Below are positions 12,160-24,300 of a stretch of DNA of 64,000 bases, one piece after another. The notes beneath the pieces were generated by a model. That model saw nothing but the letters and a program-made list of their open reading frames with translations. It did no database searches and was not told where the DNA came from. The position numbers and the translations under genes were made by a program. Origin of the DNA: Lagopus muta (taxonomy: Eukaryota; Chordata; Aves; Galliformes; Phasianidae); assembly GCF_023343835.1 (NCBI RefSeq), contig NC_064439.1, positions 40,541,508-40,605,507 of the forward strand. The letters are read 5' to 3'. How positions within the stretch are numbered: the first letter of the stretch is position 1; each line of letters begins with the position of its first letter.

Positions 12160-12660
12160 AGGAAAGCGCTGTGAGCCCGTGCAGGACGGGGAAGGGCTGT
12201 GCCTCAGGGGAGGAGGAATGGCGGGCTTTGCGAGGAAGACGCCTTCGGCCAGCTGTGGGGAGGAGAGCAGGCTCACGAAGGAAATAGGCCTTCGGCCACG
12301 GCCACGCGGGGAGGAGCCGCTTTCCGCCCGGGAGGAGAGACCGCGCGTGGGGCGGGAGCTGCTTCCCCGCGGGCCGGGGCGGGGGCAGCGCCGATCCGCT
12401 CCTCCCCTTCGCGCCGTCCGCGCCGCGGTGAGTGCAGGGGAAAGGCCGGGAAGGGCGAGGGGGTCGGGCCCTGCGTTCTGTTGTGCGGGCCGGGCGGCGG
12501 GAGGAGGAGGCAGTACGGCCGGAGCCCGAGCCCGAGCTCGGGGGTTCAAGGGCAGAAATCAAAGTTTCTGCCTCTTCTGCTGTCGCGCTCGAGGCTGTGA
12601 GCCGGTGCCACGAATGGGAGCCGCGGAGCCGCTCGCTGGCGGCGATGTAACGCGCCTGGG
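12160..12660 (+). promoter_or_regulatory. NOD1: CpG island, presumed NOD1 promoter
   Basis: This is an isolated CpG- and GC-rich block in otherwise AT-rich DNA, about 5.7 kb upstream of the first NOD1 coding exon. Sp1-type GC boxes are visible at 12349-12356 and 12376-12385. A strong donor, GCG followed by GTGAGT, lies at 12428. The block has open frames on both strands, which its base composition explains. Assignment to NOD1 rests on position and on the lack of any other gene between. Confidence 0.65.
12380..12427 (+). other. NOD1: Probable non-coding first exon of NOD1 (3' end at 12427)
   Basis: The only well-formed splice donor in the CpG island on the + strand, GTGAGT at 12428-12433, would join this exon to the acceptor at 18257-18258. 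The 5' end is unknown and the start given here is nominal. Confidence 0.45.
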
Positions 12661-15600
12661 GATGGGGACGAGAGCGGCGGGACGGGTTGGTGAGGGCCTT
12701 GTCCTTCGGAGGGGGATACAGACATTAAATGACGTTTACTTGTGAGCTTGACGGAGGATCCATCTGCGTGCAGTGACTCACACGGCAGTCACTGAGGCCT
12801 CGGTGCTTTCCTCAGTTAACGCACAAATCGGGTGGATGTGAGAAGTGAGAGCTGCCTGCCCCATTCTGGCGCCTGCACTTCGGTGCTGTTCTTGTACTAT
12901 GTGAAATAGTTGATGTTCTTTTAAAGATGAGGTTACAATTAGAAACAGCTCTGAAATTAAGAATGAGCAGAAGTGAACTCTCCTTTATTTGCTGTGTTCG
13001 AAGACATTGTGTCACACGTGAATTAAGATTGGTAAAATCAATTTCTTTTTCAGTCTCTCCCAGAGACAGCAAATTCTTGAGTTTAGACTGTCCGAGTGAG
13101 CCGGGATTGCCATCGTTAAAGAAAACACATCATGATCCCCAGTTCTACTTTTGCAGTAGTGACCCTGCAGTGGGATGGTTATCACTGTAAAATAGCTTGT
13201 CCCAGGAGACAGATTGGTGCTGGAGGCACAATGGCTCGTGATTCTGAGGGAAGGAGAGCCACCTCTGTAAGAGTAACTTCTAATGCTGCTGGCAGAAGAT
13301 TTGCCAACAAATATGGGAAAGTCTCTCCAAGACTCCACTTGCCCTGGGCTGGCACTGAGGTGTATGCACATACTTAGCTGTTGCCACTGCCAGAACTGGC
13401 TACAGGGCGCTGTGAAATCTTGACGATATTCCAGCCACTGGCTGCTAGTAGCTAGTGCTATGGCATGGGACTTCATTTCACAGAGAATTATAGGAACGGT
13501 TTTTGCTGGATTAACAAAACTGCAGAACAAAATTACTATTGACTTAGTTTTCAGCTCTTCAGAAGTATTGATGTTGGTCTCAAATAAGCTTCTCTCAGTG
13601 TCTGCTATTAATTAGTTTGCTCCTTCTATGGGCTTTGTTGCTTGGTCATACCCCGTCTATTTGGGAGCAGCTGACTCGGTGTGGAGTTAATTCTTCAGTT
13701 TACCCAAATGTGGAGTTCTTTTCAGCTATTGAGACCTTTCAACTTCTTTATCTACTTTTCCTTTTAATAAGATCTTGTTGTAATAAATGCTATTGCTACC
13801 AGTAAACCAGAGCGTTCCTCACTCCAGAGGACTCGCAGAACTGGCAGTTGAGCAAGCATGGCAGTTTTGTTAGAAGGAAAGTAAGTGATCTTAGTGAAAA
13901 GAGGATATAAGAAGGGCAAGGCCAGGAAAGCTGTAACTGTATTTATGCTTGCACAATGCTGAGGACTTTTAAATAAAGGGAAGTCAGAAGAAGCACTGGA
14001 TAGATGTGCAGATACCTTCCCTCAGAAGCTATCAGCAGTGCTGCTGCTTGTTGACATGGATTACATAAAACCTTGCTGTAACCTCTGATACTGTGAGAAA
14101 TTTCACTTCACTTTTTCATTTCCCTCCTTATTCTAGGCCCGGTACCCATCTTTCTTCCTCTTTGTTATTTTCACTTTTGCAGGCTTACGATAAGCATCCC
14201 TTGCCAGCCTTGCAATTGCTTTTGACATCCCTTCTGTCCCCACTGACTCTTCATTCAGGCGCCCCGGCTGCCCTCTGTCTTTTCTTTGCCTTTACAATGG
14301 ATGGGTGAGCACTCTGCTTTCTGATTCTTTTTAGTTCCTGATAGTTTTCTGTTCTCTTCATTGGACTGAAGCTGCTGTCCCCAAAGAGGCTATCTGAATT
14401 TCCTTTACAGCACCATTGACAGTAAACCATTCATTTTTTCTTTCCCCTTCAGGAAGAAGTCCATTCTATTCCCAGACAAGAAGCTCTTCTCCAGTTGTGC
14501 CTGTCCCCTTGTCTCTCCATACCAGACCCCTGCTTTGCCCGGGTGTATTGCTCTTGCCTCCCTCTGTTCTTTCTTCGGTGTTCTGCTGATTTAGGGACTT
14601 CACATAGCTGGCAATTATTTCCATTTCTCCCTGTGTGTATACCCTTTGTACAAACCTCACTGCTAATGTTCAGCTATAGCTGCTAGAACAGCTGATATCT
14701 CTTCATTGTAACTTAGTGATATCTTAATTGGACTGTAAGAAGTTTGGGGTGGCTTTCAGGAAATTATTTAATTCATTAGCCCTTTCAGAAATGGGATGGC
14801 TGCTAAATGAGGCAATGGTTCTCCCCTTGACTGATGCGCTGGAATTGAATCCAGCAACTGGAGTGCCCAGTATAAGAGAGGGAACTCCGTGGTCTAGCAT
14901 GTGATTGCTTCCAACACCTTTTTTGAAGCCACGTAAGTGTTTGCCCTTAAACATACCCCAGCACTGTACATCTAGTAGATCCATGTAATAGGAGACTCGG
15001 TGCATTGTAACCCCATCATCTATCACACCAACGGGCCACGCTGTGGAAGCTGGGACTCTTGCCAGAAAGAAAGATGATGGACTTGCAGATAAGTTTGGTA
15101 CCTCATAACATCTGTGCATTGGTCGCCTGTTTCCAATCAATTTAAGCTAGACATACAGAATTATATACAGGTTTTTTGTGTTTTTTTTAATCTGAATGAG
15201 TAAGCACATTTCTCACAGTGGTGAGGACTTTCAGGTGCTGTTGCACATGGAACTGCTATGGTAGGAAATTTCTGTGTTGGCGTTAGTCTAGGTAGAACCT
15301 GAAGTTTCTTCATGAAGCCGATACACTCTGTTACAAGCATGCATGTACCTGCCTTGCTGTTAACTGTACATGTCTGGTTTTGTTCCAGTACCACTTAAGC
15401 TGTTCATCTGCCATGATGTTTTCTTAGTCCATAGATGGTGGAGGTTTTCCATTTTTCTTATTTAAAGAGATCAGTAAAAAATACTTCACTGTATTTTCTA
15501 CTCTTTCTCCATTTTTTCCCTTGTGCTTGGCCTCACCTCCCAAAGGAATCAATCAGGTTCTCTGCTGACATAGACTTAGTCAAATGGGAGGCAGGTTTAT

Positions 15601-18258
15601 TTGAGACCTTCTGTTCTTTCCATATTTTCCTTGTTTTAAGATGGAACTGAAAGAGTAAAGAAACCATTTCTATTTATTTTCTACTCTTGACAGTCATTGG
15701 TCCATTACTGTGCATTCCTGGATATTTGCCCTAGTTGTCACAAACTAGAAAGAAAGAACATGGTCCTAGAAAGCCAAAGGAAGCAGAAGGTGTTGGGTAG
15801 AGGCAGTACAGGAAAGGGTTAACGTTTCTATTGCCTGTATTTTAAAGGTGACTCTATCTCTTTAAAAGCTTGCAAAAGCTTTGGAGCGAATGATGTCTTC
15901 AGCACTGTTTGGTCTTCATGATAGTGTTCATTTATGAAACAAGTTTTCTTAAACAAAGAGATGTGCCAGCATGGCTTCTAGGAAGCTGAGTGACTCAGAA
16001 ATCAGCCACTTCATCTGGCAGGTCATGTGGAGAGTGCAATGAAAGCTCAGTTTGTCTGGGGAGCTGCAGACACTCACTCATGTGGTAAGAAAGTCAGATC
16101 ACTTGCTTCTGTTCCCTTTGGCTGAAAGAATTTTGCTGTTTTTGAGTTGATTGAGTCCCAAAATAGTCATGCTGGTTATTTACCCAGTCTCTGCCTTTGT
16201 GGGGCTCGTGTGCAAGTCAGCAACTATAAGATGCAACCTATTGGTCTCCTGAAATCACAGGAGCTAGGCTACATGGTTCTCAGCTACACAGGCAGTAATC
16301 CAGCAGGGGTGTAAATCATGTCTTCCTCCAGCATCAAGGAGAAGCTATGCTTACGCAGAATGCAGTTTCTTGTATGAAAAATGCATAGAGATGAGGTTGT
16401 TCCAGGAGCATGTCACCTGGAATAATCTGCAAGCTGGTAGGCCTCAGTTACACCCTGTCACGGGAGAGCTGGAAGGAAGTTTGTGGCATTGGCTTGGGAA
16501 ATAGGAGAAATATAAAGCTCCAGAGCTGGCATCTCTACAGAATTGTTGAAGAAGGAATTTGTCTTTCTTTTTTTTTTAATACATATATAATCAGAATCTA
16601 AAAATGTTCTTCCAACTATCCCTTGGCCTGCTGAGGCAACAATACTGTTTGCCCTGTTACCACAGGATGCCAGTAGTTGGTGTTAATCATGCAGGTTCTT
16701 GCAAGAAGTTGTCTTTTTACACTGGAAGTGGTATGTACAAGGTTCATGCCTAAATAGTACCTAAATTAATTTATTGTTGAATTGCAATTACAGCATAACT
16801 TCATGACTTCTATGTGGCTAGATTAACTGGAAATACATTGGGAAAAAAAGCCTTTAATAATACAAGAGTAGTCTTGTTGTTCTTGATTCCTACTGCTTGT
16901 ATGCTTTGTAAAGAAGAATGGAAGCCATCCAGAGAGCTCCCAAGAGCTGGTATGGAGCACAAAGGCAGAAACAGCGTATGTATTTGAAGGCAAGGAGAGA
17001 GCAGGCGCACTAACAAGCACTATTTCTACACAAAACTTCTACAGCATTGGGAAGGTTTCCTGAGCACGTGGCTGTTGGGGTGAGCAGTCGTGGTGTGTCC
17101 CTAGGTGCACATACATGGATAGATGTTGGGCAGCCAAGTGTAAGCGTTTGTGCGGGTTTCAAACTGGTACCTTCATTACAAGCTGCATTGCATGCAAACT
17201 CCTGCCTGTATGCTTGAGGAGGTGGCTTGGAGCCCAGTGGATGCCAGCCTCCAGACACAGCTCGTGGTATACAGAAGAGTCTGCAAATTCAGCAACTGTG
17301 TGCTATTCAGGCTCATGTAGAGGTACAGATTTTTTGTGTGAATCACTAGAGATGAGCTCTTATATATTTAAAATCATTAATTTCAGCCCTTTCTATAGCA
17401 GTTATTGTTCAGATCCAGAAAGACTGTATTTTTGGCTTAATGGTTATTAATTGGAATTTGATAAGCTTAACCAAATTAAATCAATGCAGTGGCATTTTCC
17501 CCTTTTCACACACTGTCTGAATCAAGTGTTCTAAGAGGTATGAGGTGCTCTGTGCCCCTAAGTGGTATATTGGTTCTTAAGATTGTAGCAGCATTTTCAC
17601 AGTGGGCATCACCTTGCTTCCTTAAAATAGAAACTCTGACCTGTGGTATTCTCACAGCCTCACTTCTGCTTCTCAAGTCTGCCCTGAACCAAATCATTTT
17701 GTATTAGCAAAACTGTCATATTTTAGCTCAAACTCAAGTTGACAAGGCTTCACTTCTGGGAACGTGTATCTTACTAGAAAAGTTTCACACAGAAACTTCT
17801 GCTGTAACAAAAAGCAAAATGCTACTATAAATTAATTCTATACTATAAATTAATTCTTCCTACACAATTAATTGCTAGGAAATAATACAATTTTATTCCA
17901 CTTATTTTATTGTCCATATATGTTAGGACAGATGCCCTGCTTTGTCTACTGAGATGGGAGATGCTATTAAAAATACTCAATTACGTACCAAGAACAGGCA
18001 GTTAATAAGGCATATGGAAGTATTGTTAGAGGCAAGCTGCAGTGTTTATATTACAGGAGAGACTGCCTGCAGTAGATGATTTTTTTCCCTGAATGGAACA
18101 AATGAATGGAAGTACCTGAGGAGGATAGACTTTTTTTTTTTTAATTAAGTTGGTAATGGTATTTCACAGAGGTTGGAAGTACTCTTCAATGGCCAATAGG
18201 AGGATGTATCTGCAGAGGGTAATGTTTAAATTGTGGTTCTGTGCAATTAATTTTACAG
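12428..18258 (+). other. NOD1: NOD1 intron 1 (presumed)
   Basis: This stretch lies between the CpG-island donor and the acceptor of the start-codon exon. I see no coding exon. It contains an 18-bp tandem duplication at 17823-17858. Extra untranslated exons cannot be excluded from sequence alone. Confidence 0.45.
17823..17858. repeat. Tandem duplication, 18 bp x 2
   Basis: TACTATAAATTAATTCTA at 17823-17840 is followed directly by the same 18 bases with one mismatch in the last base (17841-17858). Confidence 0.85.
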
Positions 18259-18379
18259 GCTCAGCAGCACAAAAGACAGAGTGCCTGTTTCCTTGAAGTT
18301 AACCCCAAGCTGAGTCCTCACTGCAGACACAGTTTGCTGAAGATGATGCTGGGCAGAGCAGCTTCTTGCTGTGTCAGCT
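18259..18379 (+). other. NOD1: 5' UTR part of the NOD1 exon bearing the start codon
   Basis: The acceptor AATTTTACAG ends at 18258. The 121 nt before the ATG contain two upstream ATGs, at 18343 and 18346, in a frame different from NOD1; see the overlapping upstream ORF. Confidence 0.65.
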
Positions 18380-21300
18380 ATGGAAGGCCACCTTTGTGCT
18401 AACTTGAAGACTTGTGTGGGAAAACCTCTGGCAGCCAGTCCTCCATCCTGCATTGCTTTGCTGAAGGTATACCGAGAGCTTCTGGTCAGTAAGATCCGGC
18501 ACACCCAGTGTTTGCTTGACAACTTGATTAACAATGAGTACTTCTCCACTGAAGATGCAGAGATTGTTGTCCAGTTTCCAACTCAAGCAGATAAGGTATT
18601 ATTTTTATTTCATTAACCAGCTTAAATTTTTTTATATTTTCAACTTACTGTTAGATTTCATGGGCATAATGTCTTTCCCAATCTTCATTATTTTGGACAA
18701 TCACCACCCTATTCCTTGTGGGCGAGTGTCTCCAGAAGCACAGCCAGCACTGCTTAGAAGCCTGTTGGCAGCTGCAAAAATGATCAGGCTGATAATTGCT
18801 GTTTTGTCCCCTGAGCTGCAGCTCTGCCCTCTGATAAAGAGCTGACCACAGTGGCTGTTAGGCTGTGACTTTGATGCTACTACTTTAGAGGAGATGAAAA
18901 TTAAATATTATTTTAGAGTTTATCATTGCATGTTGTCTGTGTGTGTACTTTCCCTTCTCTTTAAAGTCCTGTGTACATTATGAATGTTTGCTTGTAAAAC
19001 CGATTCAGCCTGGCACATTTGGGTTTGTAAATCATCTCTGAGTATCAGTAGTAAACATTTTTTCCTGTTCCTTGGACAGGAGAAAATTATCAGATGTACA
19101 CAATTGCTCTTTGCATCATAACTTAAAACAAGCTCCTCATTTATTTCCCTGACCAGTCATGCAGCTTCAGAATAGCGTCACAATTAGAGGCAGACAAATC
19201 ATAAAAGAATCAGAGACCTTGGACTTCACAAACAGCCCAGACTTTCATAAAATAATCATTCTTCCCAGGAAGTCGAAATGGTGATACAGTGCTCACTGTG
19301 TAAAAGCTCAAAGCTGAATAAATGCACACTGTATGATCATCTCCATTTCTGTTTGGTCAGCATAATATACATGATTGTTGTAACAAGGCTGGAGGAGGGG
19401 CTGTGCATCAAGAGCCTGAGCAGAAACAGAGAGCAGGCCACAATCATAAGTGAAATGGACTCTGTGGGAGCTTCTCTGAAAATTGCCTTTTAGAGCATAA
19501 ATATTTGTCCAAAATACAGTGCTTTTGCTGTGTGCTATGTACCTCACAAGAGACCATAGTCTGAACAAATCCTTTCTCTGCTTTAGAACTGAATTATTGA
19601 TTCATCCTCAGCAAGAATAGGATCCAGACATTCAAAACGGGTAGTACAGTGCTCACTGTACCCTCTGTCCCAGGGAGGGTTCTGCTCTGAGGTTGCTACA
19701 TACTGGTGGCACAGAGATCAACCTCTGATATGATTTTAAAGATAACTCTTAGCCTTGAACTGCTTCAGCCTCTGTCTGTCAGCCATTAGTTTTAGTAACA
19801 GTTGCAGGCAACAAGTACATTGTACAGAGAGAGAGAGAGCCCATTGCTGTGTTAGGAGAAAGAACTGTGGGCTTTTCAATCTGCATTAATATCTAGAGAG
19901 AGATTCTGCCTACCCCATTATGGATCTCACTGTATCCGAGGTAAATCTAAATGTGACTGGAATATCTACAAACTGGAGGAATGAATCGAGGGCACTGAGA
20001 AATCCCTTCTTTCTTTTTCATTTTAACCAGACTGGGATTTAAAATACACTCTGCCAGACTGAGCTAATCCTTTAGATTCCTTTTTGGGGGAGTAGTATTT
20101 ATCCACACTGGTTTTGGTTAGCATATGATTTAACTACAAGTTCAGACCTTAACCTGCAGAGCTATCTTTCTTGCAACATCTGAATACAAACAGAAGATGA
20201 GTTTTGTAATGGTTAAAATTCAGGACTAGATTTTGAATTCAATTTTTTGAAGCACTGGTTTTGATTCTGTTTTGTTCATTCCAAAAGGGATCCTAAGCAG
20301 TCTAGCAGTTTAACTGTGACAAAATGCTATGCATCAGTGTTCTTTCTTGTGCTGTTTCTTCAGGTTCGCAAAATTCTAGACTTGGTTCAAAGCAAGGGAG
20401 AGGAAGTTTCAGAATATTTCATCCGTGTCCTGCAGAAAGTCACTGATGCTTACTATGAACTCCAGCCTTGGCTGGATGAAATAGGTTACCAGCCTTCAGA
20501 GAATATTTGTAGTAAACCTGTGGTAAATACAGATCCAGGTAAGATCATGTATCTGTATCCCTTTCCGTAGAACATCCACTGTTTGGGAGGTTCTATCCAG
20601 GTGACGTGAGAGTGAGTGAGCCTAGGCAGGCACAGCCTCAGAAAATAAATGCGCACCTGCTGTGTTTGCTAGCAGAGCTAGCCAAATAATTTAAGGGCAC
20701 GCTGTATAACGCGAGAGTCACGTTGATACAGTATCCTGTTTTGCTGAAGTCAAGCTCTTTTTGCATTTGTGGATATATAGCATCATGGCATATCCACCTT
20801 CTGCCAGCTGTAGTATTTTCTAGGCTTCTGTTACTGTTTATTAGCAACATTGTCACATTTTGGCAATGGAATAGCCAGTATTTCATGCTGAGGGCAGTCG
20901 ACCAAGGAGGCAGGCTGCCCGGAGCGGCTGTGTCTCTCTCCTTGCAGGTTTTCAAGACCCAGATAGACAAAGCCCTGAATAACCTTATCTGATCTCACAG
21001 GTGGTCCTGTTCTGAGCAGAAGGTTGGACTTGAGACATCTCAAGATCCCTTCCAACTGAATTATTTTACGGTCCTAAATAATGACTTTTTGTATAGTCAA
21101 AGTGTAGCAGGAATATGTGTTTTCCTTGTGAGAGGTCTTTCATACTGCATAAATACAAGAAGTACTTTGCCCCCATCAGAGCTAAAATTTCTCTAGTAAT
21201 AAAAACATGAGTCAACATTGCACAGTAACTGGGACTTTCATTTTTTGTGTCAGTTTAGAAAAATATCATTTGGGGTTCCTGCTTTCTAAAGCACATTTTC

Positions 21301-24300
21301 TATTTGCAATAATAAAAAATACCAAACAAATTAGGAAAGAATGGCCACCTACCTGAATCACAGTAGAATATAAATAAGTGAAACAGCAGATTCCAAAACT
21401 AACCTGTGACCAAAAACCCCTGCCTTTGCTGAGAGTCAAACAACCTCTAACAAAGCTTCAGGGGCTTGACTTTGAGCCCCATCTGAAAGATAGAAGCCTC
21501 TTATTGCAGTGCAGTGTCTTGGAGTCAGTGTTAGATTTCAGGAAATGGTGACTCATATGCTAAGCATCTGAATTTTCCATTATTATGGCAGACTGAATGC
21601 ATAGAAGTCATCTGCCAAAAAAAAACTGATCTTGAGTAAGAATTGTTTTAACCTGCCATCCCTCAGAGTTCCCACAGAGGTAGGTAGCAGGCTTTTTAAT
21701 AGCAGTTATTTTAATAATAGTTCACTGTCTTTTTAGTTAGCAGGTATTGCCAAAAACTGAGATATGAACTGGGACGGGACTCCAAATTCGTTATGTCGTA
21801 TGCGCAGAGGGAAGAGATGCTGCTGGAAGAAATCTACTCTAACAGTATTATGGAGATGGTCAATTTTACCAATGAGAGCCTGGGTGAAGTGTGTCAATTA
21901 CAAGCCCTTTTTGATGATGCAGTTGGGGTAATAAATGAAGATGGAGAGACTATTTATGTCTTTGGCGATGCAGGAATTGGAAAATCTATCTTACTGCAAA
22001 AGATACAAAGTCTTTGGGCCAAAAAACAGTTGGATGTAGGGGCAAAGTTTTTCTTCCATTTCCGATGTAGGATGTTTAGTTGCTTTAAGGAAGATGAAGC
22101 TGTATGTTTGAAAGACTTACTCTTCAGATATAATTGCTACCCAGATCAGGACCCCACAGAGGTGTTCCATCACATCTTGCAGTTCCCTCACACGGTTCTT
22201 TTCACATTCGATGGCTTTGATGAGATCTATTCCAACTTTGATCTCAGTAGTGTTCCTGAGATGTGTTCACCCAATGAACCCGTCCACCCTCTGGTGCTGC
22301 TGGTAAGCCTTCTCAGAGGAAAGCTTCTTAAGGGATCCAAGAAAATTCTTACAGCACGGACAGGAACTGAAATCCAAAGAAATATCATTAGAAAGAAAGT
22401 GTTGCTTCGTGGTTTCTCCAGCAATAACCTGAAGGAATACACTGCCTTGGTTTTTAAAGATGCGGGGCAGCGAACGCTGATACTGAACCAGCTGGAAGCT
22501 AATCCCAACCTCTGTAGTTTGTGTTCAGTGCCTTTATTCTGTTGGATTATCTTTAAATGTTATGAACATTTCCACTCCATGTTTGACAGCCATGAGCTTC
22601 CAGACTGTTCTGTTACATTGACAGATGTATTTTTGCTCATGATTGAAGTCCATCTAAACCGGTCTCTGAAAACAAGTTTGCTGAAGAACAACGTCAGGAG
22701 CCAAGCAGAGGTGTTCAAATCAAGAAAGGAAACTCTTCTAGCTTTGGGTAAAATTGCATACAAAGGGATGAGGAACTCTATCTTTGTCTTTGAGCAAGAG
22801 GAGGTCTCATCAGCGAACATCTCTGAAGAAGATTTGCAGTTGGGTTTTCTCAGGACAGTTAAAGGTTACAGTGGCTGTGACGATCAATCCACTTATGAGT
22901 TCTTGCACTTAACCCTTCAGTCTTTTTTCACCGCTTTGTACCTAGTTATGGAAGAGAGAGTGGGGATTAAGGAGTTACTTCAGTTTTTCAGTGAATGCTC
23001 CTCTGCTGAGACTGCCCAGCATACTTGCTTTCACATTCCTTGGCTGAAGAAACCACTCACAGGGGAGGATCCTTTCCGAAACAATGAACACTTCCATTTT
23101 ACCAATCTTTTCCTTTGTGGCCTGCTTTCCAGATCCAAGGAGAAGCTCTTCAAACAATTAGTTTTGCCTGCAGTCATTAGAAAGAAGAGGAAGACACTCA
23201 TCACATACCTTGGGGGGAGCATGAAATCCCATCTGAAGGGTGTCACTCGGTCCAGGCTTCTAAAGTACAATCAGGTGCAGGTTCAGCCAAACTTTGTTTG
23301 GATGCTGAGGTGTCTTTATGAGACTCAAAATGAGACAGTGGGAAAGCTGGCTGCGAAACGCATGCATGCCAATTACATCAAGCTTACATACTGCAATGCC
23401 TACTCTGCTGACTGCAGTGCTATTTCCTTTGTCGTGCATCACTTTCAGAAGCGCTTGGCTCTGGATTTGGACAACAACAACATCAATGACTATGGGGTGA
23501 AACAGCTGCTACCGTGTTTCAGCAAGCTTGCAGTCATCAGGTAGGAGTCTGTGCAAGCAGATTGTTTCTTATCCTTGGTTTCTTCCACAAACTTGGGCTA
23601 GGGGAATCTGTCTTCAAAGTGGAGAAACATGAGGATTCTCATTGCTGCTAGAAATTAAAGTGCAGTTGGCCTTGAAAGCAGAACCCAAACACTCAAAATA
23701 GCCCCAGGCAGCTTGATTTGGATTAGAGGTTTGACTGTCTCCAACTCAGCCACTTTCAGGTCTTTTGGAATATTTGAGGAGGCACGAGCAGGAGGAGGGG
23801 CAAGTGCATTTGAAACTCAAAAAACCAGGACTAGTTAAGTCTGTAGGTTTAGTTAGCTGTATCACAAGTAGCTTTTTTCCTCAAAAGAGGATTTTTATAG
23901 GAGAACGTGCTTAAGGGAAACAGAAGAAAACAGAAGTGTTTCATCCATTATCTAAAGATTGCCTGAGCCTATCTCTGCCATAGGACATACAGGGTAAGAG
24001 AGAATCTATCACTCACCAAGTAACAAGTAATGCCTGACAGATACTATGAATTTCTTGCTTTAACATCCTGCTCAGATGTGTGGTTTTCACAGAATAAAGC
24101 TGACGTGTACTTACGTTATGAAAGAATATAGTTGAAGTGTTAGCTGCATTATTTCTAGGAGGTGATTTGGAGGGGAGACGTGAACTGGTATAAGCAGGGC
24201 AAAGAAACTCCACCTGTAGCATCAAGGCTGGTGTTCCACCTCTAATCTTTTGAGGTCGTGCCATGTAGCGATGCTTTATTTCTCCAAATGTTCATGTGCC

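Noticed and set aside
12076-12745. Several overlapping long frames on both strands
   Set aside because: They are CpG-island composition effects (Arg/Gly/Ala/Pro-rich translations in all frames), with no family resemblance.
13012-13530. Minus-strand frame of 172 codons
   Set aside because: No recognisable motif or splice context in the presumed NOD1 intron 1; a frame of this length can occur by chance in a 64-kb window.
14724-15140. Minus-strand frame of 138 codons
   Set aside because: It was checked as a possible retrocopy or element ORF. No recognised domain, no poly(A) tail and no promoter signal were seen, so it is treated as chance. A protein search against bird proteomes would settle it.
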